DNA of 64,000 nucleotides from positions 1-64,000 of IMG/VR virus record IMGVR_UViG_3300030012_002072. The stretch is one strand, 5' to 3'. A program made the translations under genes and the position numbers. Below are positions 51,371 to 58,537 of the stretch, piece after piece (position 1 is the stretch's first letter; each line of letters opens with the position of its first letter). Under the pieces are notes generated by a model. The model ran no database searches. It saw only the letters and a list, made by a program, of their open reading frames with translations, and had not been told where the DNA came from. The DNA comes from a virus.

Positions 51371-51860
51371 GAATAACCTCTTGTCCTTCTTCCATATGCA
51401 ATGCATGAGCAAACCTATTTCCTATTACAAAGAAGTCTCCCTCTTTTATAATATTTAGAGTTATCTTTCTATTACTCCAATTAAATAAGTCATAATCATG
51501 TATTGCCATTACATAATTAAGTCTATCTCTATTTTCACATACTAATAATTTTATATCACCTTTTAATGCCCATATAATTGATGTATTCTTTTGTGGTATA
51601 TGTACACCTCTATTTGTTTGTTTAGCAAATATAATTTCTACTGGGTCAATTCCCCACTCTTTTTGTCCTATTGTATCAAAGAACTTATGAAACTCTTCTT
51701 TGTGGTCTTGATACTCAGGAGTTGATGTGTAGTAATTATCTCTTGAATCTCTTTTAAAGAAAGGAAAAGAATCCATCCAAGGAAATGATTGTTCATGTTG
51801 CCACACTCCATAATCATGTAAACTATTAAATATATGTTTTATTTCTTTAGTAAGCTGCAC
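51354..51860 (-). CDS. Putative cupin-like protein, 168 aa
   Basis: IFAKQTNRGVHIPQKNTSI, LKGDIKLLVC and GDFFVIGNRFAHALHMEEG suggest a cupin or 2OG-oxygenase-like beta-helix with a terminal His. The usual HxD pair is not obvious. It overlaps the two flanking enzymes, as part of the oxygenase-glycosyltransferase cluster. Confidence 0.45.
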   Translation of the reverse strand: MQLTKEIKHIFNSLHDYGVWQHEQSFPWMDSFPFFKRDSRDNYYTSTPEYQDHKEEFHKFFDTIGQKEWGIDPVEIIFAKQTNRGVHIPQKNTSIIWALKGDIKLLVCENRDRLNYVMAIHDYDLFNWSNRKITLNIIKEGDFFVIGNRFAHALHMEEGQEVIHARYG

Positions 51861-52503
51861 CTTTTCCTCTCATAAATCCTACTACTATATCTCTTTTACC
51901 CCACTCTAGTGGTTTGCTTTCATGTTCGTGTATGCTAGTAAAAATAGTTAGACTTCCCTTTTTTCTCATTGTTGGGAAACTATGTCTAAAATCTTCTCTA
52001 ACTTTCATTGTTTCTGGTAAGAAATTACTGTCCATAAATACATCAGGAACAGTATAACTTTCTACTATTTCTAAGTCTCCACCACCATATTCTTCCGAGT
52101 GGCTCAATTGTATACTTAAACTTATCTTCCTAACTGTAGGCGATGACATCGCTTCTAAACTAGGTCTATGGTCACGATGTGGGCAGAAAAACATACCTTT
52201 CTTATCGTATCTAACCATATTTATCTCATGCCTTCGTCTTTCTTGATGTAGATGAAACTTATAAGTTCTATCATTATAAAGATTAACTGCTTGCATTAGT
52301 CTATCATAGTAAGGAAACTTTATATTACTTCTTTTCTTACAACTTCTTATCTTAGTATTATACCCAGACCATCTTGTTCCTGCAAGTTTCCATGGCATAT
52401 CTCCGTTTAGTTCAAATAAACTATCACATTCTTCTTCAGTCATAAAGTCTGGAATATGACCTACTATATCATGTGTTTTATACTTACTCACTAATAATTT
52501 CAT
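51847..52503 (-). CDS. 2OG-Fe(II) oxygenase (PKHD type)
   Basis: 218 residues. GMFFCPHRDHRP contains HxD, SLSIQLSHSEEYGGGDLEI is the central strand, and TIFTSIHEHESKPLEWGKRDIVVGFMRG gives the distal His and the 2OG-binding Arg. It has a long N-terminal part with basic residues (KIRSCKKRSNIKF). Confidence 0.75.
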   Translation of the reverse strand: MKLLVSKYKTHDIVGHIPDFMTEEECDSLFELNGDMPWKLAGTRWSGYNTKIRSCKKRSNIKFPYYDRLMQAVNLYNDRTYKFHLHQERRRHEINMVRYDKKGMFFCPHRDHRPSLEAMSSPTVRKISLSIQLSHSEEYGGGDLEIVESYTVPDVFMDSNFLPETMKVREDFRHSFPTMRKKGSLTIFTSIHEHESKPLEWGKRDIVVGFMRGKGAAY

Positions 52504-52927
52504 TGTTTATCACTCCATCTTGTAGCGTAAGCTGATATGAATGTGCCCAATGCACATCTTCTGCTATGATACAAGTTATCGTATCATATCCTAACTTTCT
52601 TGCTAGTGTTAATCTTTGGTTGCCTGTATAGGCGAGAAGTGGATAAGACTTTAGCCAAGGAGTATGACTTTTTACTCCTCTTACTGCTTGCATCCAATTA
52701 CCATATGTATTTGGTATTACAATAATCGGGTCTAATAATCCTTGTTCGTTGAAGGACTTTGTGAGAGATTTATGAACTCTCTCATGCGTTACTGCTCTGC
52801 AAATGAGGTTTATCGCAGCATCCATTGGTATAAAGGTTTCATCCTTTAGTCCTTGTTCTGTCATTAAATATGTAGTTATTTTACTACTATTCTTCGCTAT
52901 TAACCTTCTCGGCTGTGGCTCTTCCAA
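52484..52927 (-). CDS. ParB/sulfiredoxin-like domain protein
   Basis: 147 residues. FNEQGLLDPIIVIPN and LLAYTGNQRLTLARKLGYDTI show the ParB-like GNxR motif. No HTH domain follows, so it is the nuclease-like module alone. It could be a DNA-binding or modification accessory protein. Confidence 0.6.
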   Translation of the reverse strand: MEEPQPRRLIAKNSSKITTYLMTEQGLKDETFIPMDAAINLICRAVTHERVHKSLTKSFNEQGLLDPIIVIPNTYGNWMQAVRGVKSHTPWLKSYPLLAYTGNQRLTLARKLGYDTITCIIAEDVHWAHSYQLTLQDGVINNEIISE

Positions 52928-53165
52928 TTTCCTCCCTTGCTAATTTTCTAATTGTTTCTAATAATTGTGGGTAGCTTTCAAAGTTTTCTATGTCCTTTGC
53001 TGGATGAGCAATCTGCTCCAGTTCATCTACCCTTTCTTCTAATTCTTCTAACCATTCTTCGTTTTCTTCGAATCTTGCTTGTGCTGGTTCATGTTTATCA
53101 AACCAACGAGAGTGTTTGTCCATCTCGTTTTTCCACAATAACATTTTGAATAAGTTTCTAAACAT
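52887..53165 (-). CDS. Coiled-coil protein, 92 aa
   Basis: An acidic heptad-rich segment (NEEWLEELEERVDELEQI) and a Lys/Arg-rich N-terminus are visible. It overlaps the ParB-like gene by 41 bases. The function is unknown. Confidence 0.5.
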   Translation of the reverse strand: MFRNLFKMLLWKNEMDKHSRWFDKHEPAQARFEENEEWLEELEERVDELEQIAHPAKDIENFESYPQLLETIRKLAREEIGRATAEKVNSEE

Positions 53166-53754
53166 TTCTTATTATTTCTTTTGCTTTCTCCCATTCTGCC
53201 ACATTTTTGTTTGGAATGGATATTTCAAGTATAAACCTAGGAGTATGCAGTCCTGTATTTCTATCACATAACCACTGCTCTCCTGTCATTTCTCCAGCTA
53301 ATATTGTCCAGTTATTCCCTTGATGTTGGTCTGGTATTTGTTTACTCTCACCATTATCTACCCATAAAGTATAACCTGTGCTTCTATTATATATAAATCT
53401 AATAAATTTTCTACTTTTTAGATGACTATTGTTCCATGCAGTCCATCCCCATTTCTTAGGTTGCACTGAAAACTCACTTACATACCAGTTTTCTGTATTA
53501 GTGCTTTTATTCATTGCCCCTACAAAAGACAATACTGCGTCTTTTATCTGAAAGTTAGGGTATCTTTCTGTATAGTCAATAGTATTTGTTCTGTCTACTG
53601 TTGGCGTTGCCATCGCCATCTTTTCTCTTAATCTTCTAAAAGAAACATCTGGCTGAGGTTTTGGGTTATATAATGCTATTTGTTGAAATAAATACATTGC
53701 ACAATAGTGCAACTTCCCCTGCATTACTCCGTTATTTAGTGTTATCTTCTCCAT
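53158..53754 (-). CDS. Hypothetical protein, 198 aa
   Basis: An N-terminal helical part (GKLHYCAMYLFQQIALYN) is followed by a beta-rich, Trp-rich part (WGWTAWNNSHL, GYTLWVDNGES, EQWLCDRNTGLH). No family recognised. It ends the lysis-linked gene run. Confidence 0.5.
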   Translation of the reverse strand: MEKITLNNGVMQGKLHYCAMYLFQQIALYNPKPQPDVSFRRLREKMAMATPTVDRTNTIDYTERYPNFQIKDAVLSFVGAMNKSTNTENWYVSEFSVQPKKWGWTAWNNSHLKSRKFIRFIYNRSTGYTLWVDNGESKQIPDQHQGNNWTILAGEMTGEQWLCDRNTGLHTPRFILEISIPNKNVAEWEKAKEIIRNV

Positions 53755-54106
53755 CTGTTGTCGTTACCTCACGATAATATATTACTACCTCTTTGAGTTC
53801 ACGAATATATCGTTTTAACTCTTGTGTGTTGTATGCCATTAACTCATAGTCTGGCACACTCATGGCAAAGAATACTACTTGTCCATGTTCTTTTTCTACT
53901 CTTGCTAAAAACTCTTCCAAGTTTTTATCACTAACCACATACCAATATGGTTCTTTTAAATCTATCTCTCTTGGAAGAACTGGTTGTGCTATCTGCCTAT
54001 CTATAGGCTTGGCACTAACCTCTAATGTCTTCGTTGGTAACAGGCTGCACGATGAGGTCATCATCAGCAGCATCGATGTCACGGCTATCTTGTTCAATTC
54101 CATCAA
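53732..54106 (-). CDS. Outer-membrane lipoprotein, o-spanin-like (Rz1)
   Basis: 124 residues. The signal peptide MMELNKIAVTSMLLMMTSSC ends in a lipobox-like T-S-S-C, so the mature protein would be lipidated. A Pro-rich start (PREIDLKEPYW) follows, as in Rz1. It overlaps the Rz-like gene by 92 bases in another frame, the classical nested spanin arrangement. Confidence 0.7.
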   Translation of the reverse strand: MMELNKIAVTSMLLMMTSSCSLLPTKTLEVSAKPIDRQIAQPVLPREIDLKEPYWYVVSDKNLEEFLARVEKEHGQVVFFAMSVPDYELMAYNTQELKRYIRELKEVVIYYREVTTTDGEDNTK

Positions 54107-54425
54107 ATACCTCTTTGGTTGCCTTGTTCACTCTTGGCTCTATTAGTCCAGGCTTTGCTGCTGCTAACTTAGTCAAGTTGTGTCTTTTAAATATATCTAA
54201 ATAACGATTCATTTCTAACTCTATCTCGTTATTCTTACTTTGTAAATTGTTTAATGCTTTTGTTTGATTTGCAAAATCGGTTTGCAAGGTGCTGATTGTT
54301 TCTTCTTGCATTTGTACTGCACCTTCTAATTTAATATTGTTTGCTTTTAGTGTTTGGTTTTCATTCCACAGATACCAAGAGCCTAGTCCTAATACTAGAA
54401 TGATTGCCATAAAAAATTGATTCAT
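54015..54425 (-). CDS. Inner-membrane spanin-like protein (Rz)
   Basis: 136 residues. One N-terminal transmembrane helix (FFMAIILVLGLGSWYLW) is followed by a long periplasmic coiled coil (LEGAVQMQEETISTLQ...NNLQSKNNEIELEM). With the overlapping lipoprotein it would fuse inner and outer membranes at lysis. The downstream lysozyme gene is four genes upstream in the same operon. Confidence 0.72.
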   Translation of the reverse strand: MNQFFMAIILVLGLGSWYLWNENQTLKANNIKLEGAVQMQEETISTLQTDFANQTKALNNLQSKNNEIELEMNRYLDIFKRHNLTKLAAAKPGLIEPRVNKATKEVFDGIEQDSRDIDAADDDLIVQPVTNEDIRG

Positions 54426-54646
54426 AATTGTTTAATCCTGTAGTTCAATCCTTCTGCTCCTCGGATTTCTACCACTTCCTTGTCCTCTGTGAGAAAACTA
54501 AGATATTTATCTTGTTTTTTGTAAAATTTACGAACTATATAACTTGTGTCGTCAGCGTCTCCCCATGTGTGATTATAACTAACAGTTAACTTATATCTTG
54601 GCGAGAAATAATACTTTATTTTCAACCAAAGTTCTTTCACTTCCAT
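54422..54646 (-). CDS. Hypothetical protein between lysozyme and Rz
   Basis: 74 residues. A basic beta-rich protein (YYFSPRYKLTVSYNHTWG, EVVEIRGAEGLNYR). It overlaps lysozyme by 10 bases and Rz by 4. No family recognised; it sits inside the lysis cassette. Confidence 0.5.
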   Translation of the reverse strand: MEVKELWLKIKYYFSPRYKLTVSYNHTWGDADDTSYIVRKFYKKQDKYLSFLTEDKEVVEIRGAEGLNYRIKQL

Positions 54647-55074
54647 TCCTTTCCCACGAACATATCTGCTTCGGCTTGTCGTCTTCGAACTAAGCCTTCA
54701 AGCACTTTACCCCCTGCTTTATTCCATCTCTTGATTTGATTTGGAACTTCTTCATAATCGCCTGAGTTTAGTACTTTTAACATGGTTGACGCTTTTAAGT
54801 TGCCTCCACCTAAATTGTAAGTCCAACTAACTAAAGCATCAAATTGATTCTGTCCAAGAGGAACATCTACTAATGTATTTACATAGTTTTCATACTCCTC
54901 TAACTCTACTAATAGCATATGGTCTGCGTGGTCTTCACTCCACTCATCTCCTTCTTGCACACCCTTTGTATGACCATATCCAATAGTCCATACACCAGCT
55001 GGGCATTTATACGCCTTTAGTTCACAACCTTCAAAATGCTTTATTAGGTCAATTCCATACTGTGATATTTTCAT
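54637..55074 (-). CDS. GH24 lysozyme endolysin
   Basis: 145 residues from the ATG with AAGGAGA upstream. E15 (F-E-G), C24 in place of the T4 Asp, and T30 follow the E-x8-[CD]-x5-T spacing of GH24. WTIGYGHTKG and SWTYNLGGGNL match the family. There is no signal-arrest segment, so export needs a holin. It cleaves peptidoglycan. A hairpin covers part of its ribosome-binding site. Confidence 0.88.
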   Translation of the reverse strand: MKISQYGIDLIKHFEGCELKAYKCPAGVWTIGYGHTKGVQEGDEWSEDHADHMLLVELEEYENYVNTLVDVPLGQNQFDALVSWTYNLGGGNLKASTMLKVLNSGDYEEVPNQIKRWNKAGGKVLEGLVRRRQAEADMFVGKEWK

Positions 55075-55081
55075 AATTCTC

Positions 55082-55110
55082 CTTGAGAGTGAGGGGTTTT
55101 CACTCTTGAG
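55082..55110 (-). promoter_or_regulatory. Hairpin over the lysozyme ribosome-binding site
   Basis: On the minus strand a 10-bp stem (two G-T) whose 3' arm ends with AAG of the lysozyme AAGGAG. It could block translation of transcripts that read through from Hsp20. Confidence 0.55.
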
Positions 55111-55136
55111 AAACACCCCTCGAAAAACTTGACAGT

Positions 55137-55268
55137 TTATGTTAATGCCTGTAGGTTTAGCACTATTACACTAGCACCAAAACTTAACAAAAAGAGTTGA
55201 CTAACTGTGTTACAAAACTCTCCATTTTCACATATACTATCACGAACTTGCATCATTAATGCTTTCAT
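55137..55268 (-). CDS. Small hydrophobic protein, holin candidate (43 aa)
   Basis: The frame starts one base after the Hsp20 stop. MKALMMQVRDSICENGEFCNT is followed by one hydrophobic helix (QLFLLSFGASVIVLNL). It lies just upstream of lysozyme on the same strand. Size and context fit a small holin-like or lysis-linked protein, but no family is recognised. Confidence 0.5.
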   Translation of the reverse strand: MKALMMQVRDSICENGEFCNTVSQLFLLSFGASVIVLNLQALT

Positions 55269-55269
55269 T

Positions 55270-55650
55270 TTATTTTATCTCCAAGATTTTCCTCTTAGAA
55301 TTTGGAGTTCGTGACAGAGTGATTGTCAGTAATCCGTCTTGTAGATTTACTTTATCTACTTGTAAGTCAGCATTAAGAATAAATCTTCGTTCAAAAGACT
55401 TTAGACTTAATCCTTGATGAACAAAGCGTTCATCTCCGACTAGTTTGTGTTCTTTTTTACCCTTTAACTGAAGTTCCTCACCATCAGCGATTATCTCCAG
55501 CTCTTCTTTTTGCCAGCCTGGTAAAGCAATTTCTATACGATAATTACCTTTACTTTCGATTATATTATATCTTGGATAACTTGTCTCCGTATAAGTTGGG
55601 AGCGTTGGCATATCCAATCCAAGCCAAAATTTACTTAAATCAATACTCAT
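55270..55650 (-). CDS. Hsp20/IbpA small heat-shock protein
   Basis: 126 residues from the ATG preceded by GGAGG; the longer TTG frame includes the Shine-Dalgarno and is rejected. YRIEIALPGWQKEELEI and DGLLTITLSRT are alpha-crystallin beta strands; KRKILEIK is the IxI-like tail. It is a holding chaperone, and may help virion assembly. Confidence 0.88.
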   Translation of the reverse strand: MSIDLSKFWLGLDMPTLPTYTETSYPRYNIIESKGNYRIEIALPGWQKEELEIIADGEELQLKGKKEHKLVGDERFVHQGLSLKSFERRFILNADLQVDKVNLQDGLLTITLSRTPNSKRKILEIK

Positions 55651-55744
55651 AATATTTTCCTCCAAAATTCCTTTTCAGTAAATTTCCATGCCTCCTTTCG
55701 GTAGACATACTAAAACGCAAGTGAAACCTATCACTTACATACTA

Positions 55745-55773
55745 ATTATACTAAATTTCTAACCTTATGTCAA
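55745..55773 (-). promoter_or_regulatory. Sigma-70-type promoter for Hsp20-lysis operon
   Basis: AGTTCTTGACA, 17-bp spacer, TATAAT; an ~88-nt leader precedes the Hsp20 ATG. Confidence 0.85.
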
Positions 55774-55776
55774 GAA

Positions 55777-55923
55777 CTATTTTTCGGAGTCATCGAAGGT
55801 AAGGATTCCTTCTTCTTCCAAATAGTCAATTGTGCCTCTTATTCCAGTTTGTTTTCCAAAATAATAAGCACCAGTAACACTAAAGAATAGAAATATTAGA
55901 TAGCTTATATCATTTTCATTCAT
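55777..55923 (-). CDS. Single-TM membrane protein, 48 aa (leaderless)
   Basis: MNENDISYLIFLFFSVTGAYYF gives one N-terminal membrane helix, then an acidic tail. The ATG is eight bases after TATAAT (55931-55936), so the mRNA has no leader; the longer frame upstream would run through the promoter and is rejected. Divergent from the HTH-S21 operon. Confidence 0.6.
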   Translation of the reverse strand: MNENDISYLIFLFFSVTGAYYFGKQTGIRGTIDYLEEEGILTFDDSEK

Positions 55924-55930
55924 AGATAAT

Positions 55931-55959
55931 ATTATAACCAATTTGCCACCAAAAGTCAA
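55931..55959 (-). promoter_or_regulatory. Sigma-70-type promoter, predicted leaderless start
   Basis: TTGACT, 17-bp spacer, TATAATATTATCT then ATG. It is back to back with the rightward promoter at 55991. Confidence 0.8.
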
Positions 55960-55990
55960 GACAAAAATTATAGTTAACCAAAAATAGTTC

Positions 55991-56019
55991 TTGACTTTTA
56001 TCCGAAATTCGAATATAAT
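55991..56019 (+). promoter_or_regulatory. Sigma-70-type promoter for the HTH-S21 operon
   Basis: AGTTCTTGACT, 17-bp spacer, TATAATATATGT then ATG. The A of the HTH ATG is seven bases past the -10, at the expected +1. Confidence 0.85.
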
Positions 56020-56025
56020 ATATGT

Positions 56026-56202
56026 ATGAATAAAAGATGGACTGATACAGAGCGTGATTTTCTGAAGCGACATTATAACGACTTGTCGACAGAGGAAATT
56101 GCACTCAAACTAGACAAAACAAAAGAACAAATACATTCACAAGTTTACTACTTGCGAAAGCGAGGATGGACTTTCAATCGGAGGAAAGATGCCGTCAGTT
56201 AA
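56026..56202 (+). CDS. Small Myb/HTH-like protein, 58 aa (leaderless)
   Basis: RWTDTERDFLKRHYNDLSTEEI, then LDKTKEQIHSQVYYLRKRGW, matches a Myb/SANT-like or GcrA-like helix-turn-helix and the other small HTH proteins here. The ATG lies at the predicted transcription start. Its end overlaps the S21 gene by 14 bases. It likely regulates transcription, perhaps of its own operon. Confidence 0.7.
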   Translation: MNKRWTDTERDFLKRHYNDLSTEEIALKLDKTKEQIHSQVYYLRKRGWTFNRRKDAVS

Positions 56203-56425
56203 TTGTAAAGGAATGTCCTTCGAAAAATCTATGCGTATATTCCGTAGAAAAGTCGAGAAAGCAGGAATCAAAGATAGAATCCGAGAGAAACAATACTATG
56301 AAAAACCTGCGTCTGCTAAAAATGATGCGAATAACTATAGGAAACGCAAACGCAAATTAGACAAACAAAAGGAACACGAACTCGATTTAAAAAGAAGATT
56401 GATAATGAGACATGGAGGTCGATAA
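56189..56425 (+). CDS. rpsU: Ribosomal protein bS21 homologue
   Basis: 78 residues. FEKSMRIFRRKVEKAGIKDRIREKQYYEKPASAK follows the bS21 pattern (F..al..Fkr..ekaGil...r.r..YEKPs..rk), with a basic tail rich in Arg and Lys. GGAGG precedes the start at five bases. bS21 sits near the anti-Shine-Dalgarno end of 16S rRNA and affects start selection. A phage copy may join host ribosomes and favour viral messages. Confidence 0.85.
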   Translation: MPSVNCKGMSFEKSMRIFRRKVEKAGIKDRIREKQYYEKPASAKNDANNYRKRKRKLDKQKEHELDLKRRLIMRHGGR

Positions 56426-56540
56426 AATTTTCTTGAACAACATAACTAAATTTTACAACTCTCATTTATCCACTAAAATATTTTTTCGTATCTAAATCGA
56501 ACTACAACCCACCAACACATATACCTATGAAAAACAGTTC

Positions 56541-56569
56541 TTGCATTCTGCTAAAAGTTATGGTAAAAT
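56541..56569 (+). promoter_or_regulatory. Sigma-70-type promoter for a short intergenic transcript
   Basis: CAGTTCTTGCAT, 17-bp spacer, TAAAAT. It has the extended -35 of the common phage promoter but a weaker hexamer. It reads into 56576-56750. Confidence 0.6.
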
Positions 56570-56575
56570 AATACT

Positions 56576-56750
56576 ATAAATTATGATAGTTAACCAAAAC
56601 AAATCACTGATTAGAGTCGCTTATCTAATCCATGCTGAGAGCCGAGAGGAGCGAAGCGGGAACGAGGCGAGCATCTAATATGATAAATATAGACTCTTAA
56701 TTGTGTTAACAATATCATTCAATGAAACCAAACAACCCCGTTCTGGGGTT
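56576..56750 (+). ncRNA. Candidate small structured RNA
   Basis: Nested complementary segments GAGTC/GACTC, TTATC/GATAA and ATGCT/AGCAT enclose a purine- and GC-rich loop at 56641-56668, unlike the AT-rich surroundings. A hairpin AACCCC-GTTCT-GGGGTT at 56734-56750 could end it, though without a T-run. A 31-codon frame (56583-56678) covers the same bases, so a peptide is the alternative. The rest of 56426-56835 has no gene that I can see. Confidence 0.45.
56583..56678 (+). CDS. Possible 31-aa peptide in the structured transcript
   Basis: MIVNQNKSLIRVAYLIHAES followed by a charged end. The ATG is 14 bases after the -10, leaving a leader of ~7 nt. It may be a chance frame in a structured RNA. 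No family recognised. Confidence 0.25.
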   Translation: MIVNQNKSLIRVAYLIHAESREERSGNEASI

Positions 56751-56835
56751 AATAAATTCCAATATAACAATTAAATTACTAAAAACTTACCCTCAATAAC
56801 CACAACTTGCGCAAACCGAAAATTTTTTAAGCAAT

Positions 56836-56858
56836 AAAAAAGGGAGCAAAATACTCCC
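56836..56858 (-). terminator. Intrinsic terminator at the end of the early operon
   Basis: On the minus strand GGGAG pairs with CTCCC around TATTTTG, followed by TTTTTTATT. It lies ~20 bp after the stop of the gene at 56881. Confidence 0.75.
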
Positions 56859-56880
56859 CTCTCATACAAGTTTCCCTTAG

Positions 56881-57084
56881 TTAGAACCAACCATCTTTAG
56901 ACCTAGGAACATTGTCGTCCTGTAGCACTCTTATTCTTTGTGTTGCTACAACTTCTCTATGTCCACTAGGAAATCTTAATCTAGCTTTTACACCCGTTGG
57001 GGTTTCGATTAAACCCATGACTTCGGCGTATCTACCATGTTTCTCCACTAGCTCGTCAATCTTGCTTAGCTTACATACTCTCAT
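56881..57084 (-). CDS. Hypothetical protein, 67 aa
   Basis: A basic beta-rich protein (AEVMGLIETPTGVKARLRFPSGHREVVAT) of SH3-like appearance. It is the last gene of the early operon and overlaps the HTH gene upstream by 14 bases. Function unknown. Confidence 0.55.
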   Translation of the reverse strand: MRVCKLSKIDELVEKHGRYAEVMGLIETPTGVKARLRFPSGHREVVATQRIRVLQDDNVPRSKDGWF

Positions 57085-57379
57085 ATAATCTCCTTAGCAC
57101 AGTCTTTGGTGCTTTCTCTAAACCCGCTAGGGCTTCGTTAGGTATTCCTAATTTTTCAGCTAGATTTTCTACTATTTGTATTTTTGTTATCGGTTTTTCA
57201 CCAGTTTTGGTAGTATATTCAGTCTTTTTATATACTCCTTCCCTACTTAACTTACCTATAATCGATTTTACACTTTTGTTTAGTTCATCTGCTAACATTT
57301 CTACTGTTTCTCTATTAGGGTTGAGCCTATATTGATTAACAATGTATTCTACTTGGTCTTGTGTATAGTTTACAGCCAT
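57071..57379 (-). CDS. HTH regulator, paralogue of 61755
   Basis: 102 residues from the ATG with GGGAGG upstream. MAVNYTQDQVEYIVNQYRLN, ETVEMLADELNKSVKSIIGKLSREGVYK and TTKTGEKPITKIQIVENLAEKLG align along most of their length with the protein at 61755. The KSIIxKLSREGVYK and TTKTGE motifs are shared. It is probably a DNA-binding regulator. Confidence 0.75.
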   Translation of the reverse strand: MAVNYTQDQVEYIVNQYRLNPNRETVEMLADELNKSVKSIIGKLSREGVYKKTEYTTKTGEKPITKIQIVENLAEKLGIPNEALAGLEKAPKTVLRRLYESM

Positions 57380-57522
57380 AGCATATCCTCCCATCTTCTG
57401 ACTAACATTTCTACTTGGTATACTGACATACCCCATTCTTCACTAGCAATTCGTATTGCTTCTTCACGACCATGAATCTTCTCCCAGTCGTAGTATTCAA
57501 ACTCTCTATCGTCTTTCTGCAT
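57370..57522 (-). CDS. Small acidic protein, 50 aa
   Basis: MQKDDREFEYYDWEKIHGRE then helical EAIRIASEEWGMSVYQVEML. It overlaps its neighbours by 10 and 17 bases. The end resembles an HTH helix pair. No family recognised. Confidence 0.5.
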   Translation of the reverse strand: MQKDDREFEYYDWEKIHGREEAIRIASEEWGMSVYQVEMLVRRWEDMLWL

Positions 57523-57790
57523 TGTGTCTTTCAAACTCCATAACTAATTCTTCACCAGTTAATTGCTTACCGATATATACTATTGCTCCGTTGTCTAGTG
57601 TTCTTTCCACTAAACCATCATTAAACATTCTATCACAAACGGACTTACCATTTTCAGTATCTTTAGGTCTGGTATCATACCACATCGAACTTAAACTATG
57701 ACAATGAATACCTTTTACACCTTTTGCCCATTCTTCTGCTTCTAGAAGTAATCGTTGTTTTTCTACTTTATCACTAAACTGTCCCATCAT
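57506..57790 (-). CDS. Hypothetical protein, 94 aa
   Basis: Helical N-terminus (FSDKVEKQRLLLEAEEWAKG) and mixed C-terminus (GLVERTLDNGAIVYIGKQL). The C-terminal half resembles a small winged segment. It is coupled to the gene upstream by ATGA. No family recognised. Confidence 0.5.
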   Translation of the reverse strand: MMGQFSDKVEKQRLLLEAEEWAKGVKGIHCHSLSSMWYDTRPKDTENGKSVCDRMFNDGLVERTLDNGAIVYIGKQLTGEELVMEFERHNAERR

Positions 57791-57912
57791 GTATTGTCTC
57801 CATCTCTATACTCTACTGAATGTTTAGCAAATATTTTGTTCGCTTGTCTTTGGAATGACTTTTCTATAATTCTATCAATCCATTTCCTTAGTATCTGCCT
57901 AAATTTCCCCAT
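57787..57912 (-). CDS. Small basic protein, 41 aa
   Basis: MGKFRQILRKWIDRIIEKSF then basic helix (QRQANKIFAKHSVEY). ATGA couples it to the next gene and it overlaps the previous one by 14 bases. An amphipathic helix is likely. Function unknown. Confidence 0.45.
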   Translation of the reverse strand: MGKFRQILRKWIDRIIEKSFQRQANKIFAKHSVEYRDGDNT

Positions 57913-58537
57913 TCAATTCTCCTGTATCAAAGAAGTTATACACAACTTCGTCTAGCCACTCCTGTGGAACTATACCTGTGTCTTTGTATTCTTCCCACCA
58001 GTCAAAGTCATCACTAGATAGGTCACATTTCAACTTATCTTCTAGCATTGCATTTAAATCGCCACCATCAATATATTCTTCACTATGACAGCAATACCAC
58101 TCATCATCTTTATAAGTTTCAAAGTTATCTCTACCTATGAAGTTTCTGAACTCATCTTCATATGTCATAATTGCACTTAGTTCAACATTAAATCTATTAC
58201 TTGCATACTCCAATAGATTTTCTACCATAGAAATAGGTGCTGACCATGCACTGTAGCCTTGTAGTCTAGGATAATCCCATTCATCTACACTTACCCACTT
58301 TGCACCACAATTATTTACATACCACATATAAGAATCTTCAATCCAACCCTCTTTGTCGTATGTTCTGTCCACTTTAGACATGAAAGGTTGCTCATGAATC
58401 TCTACGAGTTCTTCATACTCTATTTCTTCCTTGCCGTTCCAATGTGGTCGTTTTACTACTTCACTTTTGAACAAGCATGTATGCTGTTCTTCAGTTAAAC
58501 CATCAATTTCGATGTTAAAATACACATGATTTGCCAT
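57899..58537 (-). CDS. Api92-like phage protein, 212 aa
   Basis: MANHVYFNIEIDGLTEEQHT begins like the Api92/DUF1281 family, which starts MANxxxNxLxIxG. It is acidic and Trp-rich (WVSVDEWDYPRL, FDWWEEYKDTG). This family is encoded by many phages, with unknown function. It shares one base with the MazG-like gene. Confidence 0.55.
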   Translation of the reverse strand: MANHVYFNIEIDGLTEEQHTCLFKSEVVKRPHWNGKEEIEYEELVEIHEQPFMSKVDRTYDKEGWIEDSYMWYVNNCGAKWVSVDEWDYPRLQGYSAWSAPISMVENLLEYASNRFNVELSAIMTYEDEFRNFIGRDNFETYKDDEWYCCHSEEYIDGGDLNAMLEDKLKCDLSSDDFDWWEEYKDTGIVPQEWLDEVVYNFFDTGELNGEI

